A stretch of DNA of 5,108 bases from positions 2,860 through 7,967 of the forward strand of contig DEKL01000122.1 of the NCBI GenBank assembly GCA_002353835.1. Direction: 5' to 3'. The notes beneath the pieces are model-generated. The model had not been told where the DNA came from. It saw nothing but the letters and a program-made list of their open reading frames with translations, and searched no databases. The stretch comes from Alphaproteobacteria bacterium UBA2723. Its GTDB lineage: Bacteria > Pseudomonadota > Alphaproteobacteria > RF32 > CAG-239. The position numbers and the translations under genes are program-made. Every line of letters starts with the position of its first letter. The stretch's first letter is position 1. Below, piece by piece: positions 1-5,108 of this stretch.

Positions 1-427
1 CTTTGATTTTATTTTCTAATTTTGTTTTACTCTCGGCGAGGGTGTTGCTTAACTGAGTGCGGGTTTGTTCAATTTTTTCTTTGCCTTCGTTAAGCCTTTG
101 ATTAAACTCGTTGACCAATGCATCTCTGTATTCCTCTGCCCAGGCAACCATGGAATCTATGACCGGGCGCAGATTGTAACCTAAGTTTGTCAGCGTGTAA
201 TCAACCCGAGGCGGAATTTGGGCATAGACATGACGAACCAAAATGCCGTTTTCTTCCAACATTCTTAAATTAGAGGTTAAAACTTTTTGGGTTATGGAAC
301 CCAATTCGCGTTTTAATTCACCAAAACGTTTGGTGCCGTCCATTAAGCATTCAATTATCTGGACTTTCCAGCGGTCTCCCAACATTTTGATGGTGGTCTC
401 AGCTAAAGTTTGTGCGGTTATATCCAT
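1..427 (-). CDS. HxlR-family winged-helix transcriptional regulator, 3' end beyond left edge
   Basis: This is a cytoplasmic DNA-binding regulator, seen as 142 codons with no stop before the left edge. The family pattern is clear: L16-G-D-R-W-K21 (the usual GGKW region), R34-F-G-E-L-K39 and S44-I-T-Q-K48 leading into the recognition helix L50-T-S-N-L-R55, then L57-E-E-N-G61. The wing runs through R65 and P72-P-R-V-D-Y-T-L-T80, followed by L82-G and a dimerisation helix ending V94-A-W96. The ATG at 427 is supported by an AGGAGG 8 nt upstream. Two features are unusual. The N-terminal Cys used for redox sensing by YodB and HypR aligns with T7; the only Cys seen is C27. Family members usually end near 110-120 residues, but here a Lys/Glu/Gln/Asn-rich tail continues from about residue 104, with Leu/Ile at 112, 119 and 126 and at 130 and 137, suggesting a coiled coil. 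The gene is divergent from the pilus-like operon. Its ligand and targets are unknown; control of the neighbours is inferred. Confidence 0.94.
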   Translation of the reverse strand, partial: MDITAQTLAETTIKMLGDRWKVQIIECLMDGTKRFGELKRELGSITQKVLTSNLRMLEENGILVRHVYAQIPPRVDYTLTNLGYNLRPVIDSMVAWAEEYRDALVNEFNQRLNEGKEKIEQTRTQLSNTLAESKTKLENKIK

Positions 428-435
428 CTCTAAAA

Positions 436-441
436 CCTCCT
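436..441 (-). promoter_or_regulatory. Ribosome binding site of the HxlR-type gene
   Basis: A perfect AGGAGG on the minus strand lies 8 nt before the ATG at 427. It fixes the start of the regulator. Confidence 0.9.
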
Positions 442-443
442 AT

Positions 444-468
444 TAGTATCTTTGGGGTAATCTAGTAT
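444..468. repeat. TAGTAT direct repeats around the leftward -10, possible operator
   Basis: TAGTAT occurs at 444-449 and again at 463-468. The starts are 19 bp apart, close to two helical turns, so both copies lie on the same DNA face. The second copy overlaps the proposed leftward -10 (459-464), and the first lies just beyond the expected start point. This would suit an autoregulatory operator for the HxlR-type protein. HxlR-family sites are normally inverted repeats and these are direct, so the role is a guess. Confidence 0.25.
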
Positions 469-487
469 GCTTTGTGTTATTTTTCAA
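459..487 (-). promoter_or_regulatory. Predicted sigma70-like promoter for the HxlR-type gene
   Basis: On the minus strand, TTGAAA (-35, positions 482-487) is followed by a 17-bp spacer and TAGATT (-10, positions 459-464). The match is 5 of 6 at -35 and 4 of 6 at -10. Transcription would begin near 452, leaving a leader of about 25 nt that contains the ribosome binding site. This is a prediction from sequence only. Confidence 0.5.
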
Positions 488-490
488 CAG

Positions 491-586
491 AAAATGTGAA
501 TTTATTAACGAAAAATTTAGCAAAAAAAGGTATGTTAAATATGCTCAAAAAAGCAGATTTTGCTTGATTTTTGCTTTAAAATGTGA
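491..586. repeat. 9-bp direct repeat AAAATGTGA at both divergent promoters
   Basis: AAAATGTGA is present at 491-499 and at 578-586, with starts 87 bp apart. The first copy lies just upstream of the leftward -35. The second lies in the rightward spacer, abutting the -10 at 587. Such placement would let one DNA-binding protein contact both promoters. The sequence is AT-rich, so chance repetition is possible; no binding data can be read from the sequence. Confidence 0.4.
550..577. repeat. Phased TTTTGCTT repeats with inverted AAAGCA over the rightward -35
   Basis: TTTTGCTT occurs at 558-565 and at 569-576, 11 bp apart (one helical turn). AAAGCA at 550-555 is the inverted complement of TGCTTT at 572-577. 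A further inverted copy, AGCAAAA, lies at 519-525. The cluster covers the rightward -35 (564-569), so it could be a regulator site. It could equally be only a promoter-proximal A/T-tract. Confidence 0.3.
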
Positions 587-592
587 TATACT
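564..592 (+). promoter_or_regulatory. Predicted promoter of the pilus-like operon
   Basis: TTGATT (-35, 564-569), a 17-bp spacer and TATACT (-10, 587-592) form a good sigma70-type promoter. A TG at 584-585 gives an extended -10. The start point would be near 599, so the transcript has a leader of about 47 nt before the ATG at 646. Because the -10 lies within the upstream part of the open frame, this promoter also argues against the ATG at 583 as the start. Confidence 0.65.
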
Positions 593-603
593 GTCCTATA
601 TTC

Positions 604-619
604 GGGCAAGATGTTGCCC
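604..619 (+). other. Perfect hairpin in the rightward 5' leader
   Basis: GGGCAA (604-609) and TTGCCC (614-619) form a perfect 6-bp inverted repeat around a 4-nt GATG loop. It lies just after the predicted start of transcription and 16 nt before the ribosome binding site. It could stabilise the mRNA or act as an operator half-site pair. It is not a terminator: no U-tract follows. Confidence 0.5.
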
Positions 620-635
620 TGTATATGTTATGTAC

Positions 636-640
636 GGAGA
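636..640 (+). promoter_or_regulatory. Ribosome binding site of the PilM-like gene
   Basis: GGAGA ends 5 nt before the ATG at 646. It selects that start over the in-frame ATGs at 583 and 625. Confidence 0.75.
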
Positions 641-645
641 ACCAT

Positions 646-1590
646 ATGTATTTGTTGATGTTATTGGCCACCTTTATTTCTGCTATCTACGGGTTTAATT
701 TATCCGCAAGAGCTGATTATGACCGTGATGTCGCTCGCAAAAAAGCTATGGGTATCGTGTACAGGTTTTTGTTCCAAGATGATGCGGCGGCTGCCCTTTT
801 GGGTAGAATAAATCGTAGGACCTATGAGGGAACGGAATATGATATCTCCTGGACTTTGCCGGGGGATATTGTTTATGCCGATTATGAAAATTCCCGCTTA
901 ACCGCGAAAAACAGAAATACAACCCTCTTTTATAAGCAAAATGCCAATAATACCACACCGAAAATTTTTTATATGCGCAGTGAGGAGGAAGAAAGCGGCG
1001 GCGGTGGCGGCGGTGATTATGAGAAAAATTATGCCGATAACTATCTCTTGTCCGGCAGACGTTTTTATGACGGCAAGATGATGGTTACCAAGGTTATTTG
1101 TCCGGATAAAGAATTGCAAAAAGAAAATGTAAAACAATGCACGCCGGATGTTGATGAAACGGTTGATGACGGCGAAGGTAATCATCCGATTTTGGGTACT
1201 TGTTGCAATAAAGGACGAAATTACCTTGCTACTTACAGAAAAATGGATTCACGTTGGCTGAACCGTATTCATTTAGGGGTCAGCCTTGATTTTATGCGCG
1301 CGATCGTTGATAGAAACTATACCGATAATATCGGCATTATTCACTGGGACGGTAGCAATTGGCAGTTTCAGGGGAAAATTAACTTCCCGCCGGTTTATGC
1401 CGATGAGATGGAAGCTTGGGAAGAAGAACACGCCGGCGAAGAAGGAGATGCTAAATTCTATCCGGAAGAGCTTAAAAACCGTTCGGTTTGGACATTGCCG
1501 AATACGATTTTTGATAGAAACTTCTTTCAAGATAAAGACGGAAACAATATTTGTGATTCAGGTTGCCTGTTTCACATCAGACATTTTTAA
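646..1590 (+). CDS. PilM-like membrane-anchored or secreted pilus accessory protein (314 aa)
   Basis: The start at 646 is chosen from its GGAGA site and from the promoter at 564-592. Residues 1-17 are hydrophobic (MYLLMLLATF...), without a basic n-region and without a Gly/Glu prepilin motif. They would act as a signal anchor, or as a signal peptide cut after A21-R-A23. The segment after it (N18-L-S-A, then A-R-K-K-A-M and V-Y-R) recalls PilM of IncI-type conjugative pilus operons. The end also fits: a W-T-L-P-N-T-I segment at about 283-289 matches the LP-x-x-I close of that family. PilM is about 145 residues, so this protein is roughly doubled. The extra part holds a Glu run and G118-G123 linker and six Cys (152, 165, 186, 187, 303, 307), which suggests disulphides outside the cytoplasm. 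It is cotranscribed with the PilV-like gene 24 nt downstream. The gene is certain; the PilM link is a moderate inference from sequence pattern only. Confidence 0.85.
   Translation: MYLLMLLATFISAIYGFNLSARADYDRDVARKKAMGIVYRFLFQDDAAAALLGRINRRTYEGTEYDISWTLPGDIVYADYENSRLTAKNRNTTLFYKQNANNTTPKIFYMRSEEEESGGGGGGDYEKNYADNYLLSGRRFYDGKMMVTKVICPDKELQKENVKQCTPDVDETVDDGEGNHPILGTCCNKGRNYLATYRKMDSRWLNRIHLGVSLDFMRAIVDRNYTDNIGIIHWDGSNWQFQGKINFPPVYADEMEAWEEEHAGEEGDAKFYPEELKNRSVWTLPNTIFDRNFFQDKDGNNICDSGCLFHIRHF
997..1014 (+). repeat. Tandem 9-bp repeat encoding a Gly6 linker
   Basis: Two perfect back-to-back copies of GGCGGCGGT encode six glycines (118-123 of the PilM-like protein), directly after an acidic E-E-E-E-S stretch. 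The unit is a multiple of three, so copy-number change would lengthen or shorten the linker without breaking the frame. Confidence 0.8.
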
Positions 1591-1602
1591 GGTTTAATTA
1601 TA

Positions 1603-1607
1603 GGGAG
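1603..1607 (+). promoter_or_regulatory. Ribosome binding site of the PilV-like gene
   Basis: GGGAG lies 7 nt before the ATG at 1615 and 10 nt before the ATG at 1618. The spacing favours 1615. The 24-nt gap after the upstream stop has no hairpin or promoter-like sequence, consistent with one transcript. Confidence 0.8.
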
Positions 1608-1614
1608 AACGATT

Positions 1615-4600
1615 ATGATGGTGAGAAATGACAGAACAGCAGAGCGAGGCACTCTCTTAGTGGAAGCTATCGCTATGCTCGGGTTGATTGCCCTGGTTAC
1701 ACCGACTCTTTATAAAAAATCTGCCGAGCGTTTGCAGGAAATTCAAGATATCAATATTGCCAGTCAGGCGCGTACCATGAACAGTATTATTGATACGTTT
1801 ATGAAGACAAACTATTCCCTTTTGATGCAGGAAACATCTTCGGCGGCCAATAATACGGTGGAAATTGCTTATGACGATAATACGGCAAACTATTTTGAGC
1901 TCGGTTATTCTTCCTTTGTTCCGTTTGGTTATACCCCGGGCGATCTTAAAAATTACGGTGCGCCGAAAGTTTATGTTCACCGTGATAAAGATGCCCTTGT
2001 TTCTTATATTGTTTATCCGACTTTGATTGATTTGGGTAAAAAACGTGCGGCGCGTGTGGCATCTTTGGTCGGTGCTAACGGTGGTACGGTTTCATCACCT
2101 TTCGGCAGTGGCAACAGCAGTAATGTGGAAATTTTCGGTACCGGCGGTGCTTGGCACTTAGACCATGACATGATTGAAGAAATGGCTTTTGATAATGACT
2201 CTGTTATTGAAAACTCTTTGGTGGTTACTTCTAACGAGCCGGTTACCATGTCTTCAATGGATAGTGAAAAATTCTTATATCGTGTGCCGGGTGAAGGACA
2301 TGATTATCATAACACCATGGTTACAGACCTTTATATGGGCGGACACCACGAAGAAACAAAATGGTCCGGAAATGCCAATGATTACTATTCTATCTTTAAC
2401 TTAAGAAAATTGATGGTTAACACAAATTGTACCAAAGCTATGGCACAAAGCGGACATAGCGGAGGCGGTTCATCTTCTTCCGGCGTGGAAAACTTATGTG
2501 ATCCGAATGTGGCGGATTTATATATCGGTAAGCCGTTCCTTTATGACAATAAGGGTACTTTAGATGCTATGTCGCCGGATCATAATGCCTTGGTTAATCA
2601 AGGAAACAGCGGTGCGGCGTGGATTTACGGTAACTTATCGGCTTTAAATGAAAACTTCCGTTTGTTCCGTGAAAGCGCACCGGGGACAGAAGTTTTTGAT
2701 TTGGATAGAAATCCTGCCAATTATGATGTAATTGAATTTGTGAAAAAAGCCAATGAAAGCGCCAGCTCTACGGCTTCGGCTAATTTGAGTATCTTCAGAG
2801 CGGAAAATGCTGATGTCAGCCGTGTGACGATGATGGATGATTTTGTGCAGGCCAGAGAAGCAAAACATGAAGATGCGGATAGCGGTACGTTTGAATTTTT
2901 GGTCGGGGCATCATCTTCCGTTCGCGGCGAAGGATCTTTTATCCACGCTTTGACCGAGGGCGAATATAATGTATTGCGTTTGAACAGCCCGACGGATTTG
3001 GGCGGGGCTGATGCGGCAAATCCTCCGTTTGAAACATATATTAACGCTAAAGGCGGTATTGTTCATATTAACGGCGGTTCTTCATCTGATGTGAAGATGG
3101 AAACCATCATTAACGATATGGGTGGTGTTTTAACTGCCGGTAAAGGTGGGGATTGGTTAATCGCTTCCGGTAATGATTCCAGTTCTGAAGTACATATTTT
3201 AAGAGCGCCTGATTTTGCGGCGGCCGGTGCCGGCGGTGACCAACGTATATTCTCGGTCGGTAAAGATGATGAAACAGATGATGCCAACATGATTTACGGT
3301 AATGTGGACAGAGTTTCTTTGCGTGGCGGTCAGGTCAGTGTCTTTAATCCGAACAGAGTAGGGACAACTTATGACGGTACAAATTACGGCGGTGAAACAT
3401 TGGTTGACCAATGGTTCGGTTCTTCAAATTCCGTTCCGGGACAGTTGGAAGGCGGCACAGCTTTGATGTCACGTTATACAGATATTTTAGGTTCTACCTA
3501 TATGGGTAAAGGTGATATGATGGCACCGGAATCCGGTGACGGCGTTTATTCCCGCAGTTCGTTCGTGTTAGGTGTTGCAGGCTCGGCATGGGTTGACAGA
3601 TTGTTATGGGCAAGAGAGGCTTGGTTTAAGAAAGCCGGTTTGCAAGAGCTTCATGCCGGTTTTGAAAATTTTGCCGATTATTTGCATAATTCCAGCGCAG
3701 CATGGCTTAATGCTTATGATGATAGTGTTATTATCAGAAATCGTGATAAGGCAAAGGATAAAGCCTTTACTAAAGAGGACAGCAGTTCCGATACCATGTT
3801 TTATGCCGACTCTTCAAGAGTTACATTGCGTGATTTGGAAGGAGCCAGTATTGAGTTGACCGATAATACCGCTTATATGGGAAATGATGATAACTTCTTC
3901 TTTATCGCTTCGGCAAGTACCGGCGGTTACTCCAGCGCTGCTTATATGGTCGGTTCAACTTTGGCTAATGTTTATACCAAGATTGATGGCAGAGAAGGTG
4001 TTGTTAATCTGCAAAAAGATGCCTTAAAGGTTAAAGGACAGCCGGGTAATGCTGAGACATACGCCAATGCGGTTGAGGCAAAAGCCGGTGAATTCAGTAT
4101 CCAAACCAAAGGGGTAGAAGATGGCTCGGCTAATGTACAGTTTTATGCCAATGATACCGATATCCGCACCAGATATGTTGATTTCTCGGTTGAAAGTGAT
4201 GAAAGCTCGGCTATCTTTAAGGTTATGCCGAACGGGCAGAATAACGGTTCTTCCGATGCCAATGTACAAGTTCACGGAACATTCCATGTTGAGGGTAATC
4301 ACGTCATGCATGTCGCTTCCAATTTGGATAACCGTGCGGATAGAGAAAACGGGCATGATCAGCATGCTATGTTAGAAATTGATCCGGAATATGTACAGGT
4401 TTGGGGTAGAGAACAGAACTCTTACAGCAGTTTCGGTCAATATGCCAAAAACGGAGATGCTTATTTTGCGATGTTAAAGATTAACCCGTCTGATATTTCC
4501 GGTTCAGCCAGTGCGGCAGGGGTAACAGATGATGCTTCTATCTATGTTCGTCGCGGTGCGATTGAATTTGAGCCGAGTGTCAGCTCTAATGCTGATGCTT

Positions 4601-5108
4601 ATGCCGCTGATGAAGGGTTTGGTTATATTAAGGCAAACAGATTTATTACCAATACCGGTAAGATGGTGCCTACGGTTGACAGACCCACCGGTTATGAAGG
4701 TGGTGAAGCTTATGATCAATATATGGTTAATCCGGCATATACTTCGGTTATGCATGATATTAAGCTCACAACCCGTGGTGGCGCGCGTTTGAGTGATGTG
4801 TTGCCGGATTATGTCTTGAAGGGTGTTTATAACCTCGTTAATAACTGTAGAGAAAATCAAAGCGAAGGGGATAAATGCCAAGAGGAAGATATGAGTAAAT
4901 GGGCGCATCCGTATATCGGTATCGTTCCGTATGCTTCTTGTCCTCCTGGGTATTTGAACCAAGCTACCATTATTCCGATTTCCTTTAATATGGGACAGGG
5001 CGGTGACTTGATTTTATCTAATAATCTCGGTCGTTCCGGCGGTACGGAGAGAACCGGTCGTTGGGTGGTTAACCCATTCCCGAGGCAGGCACAGATTATT
5101 AATAAAGC
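1615..5108 (+). CDS. Giant PilV-like type IV minor pilin / fibre adhesin, 3' end beyond right edge
   Basis: The frame is open for 1164 codons with no stop at the right edge. A short basic leader ends E10-R-G12; prepilin peptidase would cut before T13, leaving T-L-L-V-E with Glu at +5, followed by a hydrophobic helix to about residue 33. The next part follows the PilV/shufflon-protein N-domain: an amphipathic helix with A49, A52, then F62-M-K-T-N-Y67; F104-G-Y-T-P-G and N113-Y-G; A145-A-R-V-A-S-L-V-G-A-N-G-G157; and G-G-A-W180. After that come about 850 residues rich in Gly, Ser, Asn and Asp with alternating beta-strand patterns, as in tail fibres. These include a GGGSSSSG linker (283-290) between C272 and C295, a Trp-rich helical part (658-698), and V884-Q-V-H-G...V-E-G894. 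The visible end has G1055-G-A-R-L-S-D, then C1078, C1088 and S1108-C-P-P-G-Y. PilV of IncI plasmids is about 360-430 residues and sits at the pilus tip for recipient recognition. The family call for the N-domain is firm; adhesin function and tip location are inferred. Confidence 0.88.
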   Translation, partial: MMVRNDRTAERGTLLVEAIAMLGLIALVTPTLYKKSAERLQEIQDINIASQARTMNSIIDTFMKTNYSLLMQETSSAANNTVEIAYDDNTANYFELGYSSFVPFGYTPGDLKNYGAPKVYVHRDKDALVSYIVYPTLIDLGKKRAARVASLVGANGGTVSSPFGSGNSSNVEIFGTGGAWHLDHDMIEEMAFDNDSVIENSLVVTSNEPVTMSSMDSEKFLYRVPGEGHDYHNTMVTDLYMGGHHEETKWSGNANDYYSIFNLRKLMVNTNCTKAMAQSGHSGGGSSSSGVENLCDPNVADLYIGKPFLYDNKGTLDAMSPDHNALVNQGNSGAAWIYGNLSALNENFRLFRESAPGTEVFDLDRNPANYDVIEFVKKANESASSTASANLSIFRAENADVSRVTMMDDFVQAREAKHEDADSGTFEFLVGASSSVRGEGSFIHALTEGEYNVLRLNSPTDLGGADAANPPFETYINAKGGIVHINGGSSSDVKMETIINDMGGVLTAGKGGDWLIASGNDSSSEVHILRAPDFAAAGAGGDQRIFSVGKDDETDDANMIYGNVDRVSLRGGQVSVFNPNRVGTTYDGTNYGGETLVDQWFGSSNSVPGQLEGGTALMSRYTDILGSTYMGKGDMMAPESGDGVYSRSSFVLGVAGSAWVDRLLWAREAWFKKAGLQELHAGFENFADYLHNSSAAWLNAYDDSVIIRNRDKAKDKAFTKEDSSSDTMFYADSSRVTLRDLEGASIELTDNTAYMGNDDNFFFIASASTGGYSSAAYMVGSTLANVYTKIDGREGVVNLQKDALKVKGQPGNAETYANAVEAKAGEFSIQTKGVEDGSANVQFYANDTDIRTRYVDFSVESDESSAIFKVMPNGQNNGSSDANVQVHGTFHVEGNHVMHVASNLDNRADRENGHDQHAMLEIDPEYVQVWGREQNSYSSFGQYAKNGDAYFAMLKINPSDISGSASAAGVTDDASIYVRRGAIEFEPSVSSNADAYAADEGFGYIKANRFITNTGKMVPTVDRPTGYEGGEAYDQYMVNPAYTSVMHDIKLTTRGGARLSDVLPDYVLKGVYNLVNNCRENQSEGDKCQEEDMSKWAHPYIGIVPYASCPPGYLNQATIIPISFNMGQGGDLILSNNLGRSGGTERTGRWVVNPFPRQAQIINK

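Noticed and set aside
243..446. 67-codon plus-strand frame opposite the HxlR-type gene
   Set aside because: It is antisense to a clear protein family match and is explained as a shadow.
583..645. In-frame upstream starts (ATG 583, ATG 625) for the PilM-like gene
   Set aside because: ATG 583 lies inside the spacer of the predicted promoter and has no ribosome binding site. The extension would also put a polar, Cys-containing stretch before the hydrophobic N-terminus. ATG 646 has GGAGA at good spacing.
474..698. 74-codon plus-strand frame across the intergenic region
   Set aside because: It crosses both promoter elements, overlaps the PilM-like start in another frame, lacks a ribosome binding site and has no recognisable composition.
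1591..1614. Terminator or separate promoter between the two plus-strand genes
   Set aside because: The 24-nt gap holds only a ribosome binding site. No inverted repeat with U-tract and no -35/-10 pair was found.
1657..1980. 107-codon minus-strand frame
   Set aside because: It is antisense to the conserved pilin domain; its composition is that of a reverse-strand shadow.
4728..4745. Resemblance to a shufflon recombination repeat (AATCCGG within the fibre gene)
   Set aside because: Only a short match, a single copy with no inverted partner in the window, and within ordinary coding sequence.
4504..4962. 152-codon minus-strand frame
   Set aside because: It lies entirely antisense to the large fibre gene. 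It is Ile/Arg/Thr-rich as expected from the reverse complement of Asn/Asp/Gly codons, and has no domain or start signal.

Overview
The window suggests a Gram-negative bacterium of moderate GC content. The basis is a prepilin-type leader on a large surface protein, clear Shine-Dalgarno sites and sigma70-like promoters. The flavour resembles gut-associated alphaproteobacteria, but that is only an impression and cannot be confirmed from 5 kb. I see no rRNA, tRNA, CRISPR array, transposase or integrase.

Layout: (1) Positions 1-427, minus strand: the 5' 142 codons of an HxlR-family winged-helix repressor. It has an unusual charged, probably coiled-coil C-terminal tail that runs off the left edge. 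(2) Positions 428-645: an AT-rich divergent control region. It holds a promoter for each direction, a 9-bp repeat at the upstream side of both core promoters, further short repeats, and a perfect 6-bp hairpin in the rightward 5' leader. (3) Positions 646-1590, plus strand: a 314-residue membrane-anchored or secreted protein whose ends resemble PilM, a small protein of conjugative type IV pilus operons, with a large Cys-containing insertion. (4) From 1615, 24 nt downstream, to the right edge: a very large open frame of at least 1164 codons. Its first ~185 residues look like the N-terminal pilin domain of PilV (the shufflon-type minor pilin and tip adhesin of thin type IV pili). It has a prepilin peptidase site with Glu at +5. 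Instead of the usual short stalk it carries about 850 residues of Gly/Ser/Asn/Asp-rich, beta-structured, tail-fibre-like sequence. The frame ends inside a C-terminal module with a SCPPGY motif.

Inferred working model: genes 3 and 4 form one transcript encoding a surface pilus-tip or fibre adhesin and a membrane partner. The divergent HxlR-type regulator may control it through the shared intergenic repeats. The most interesting element is the giant PilV-like fibre. Whether its C-terminus is exchanged by DNA inversion, as in IncI shufflons, can only be decided from sequence to the right of this window.
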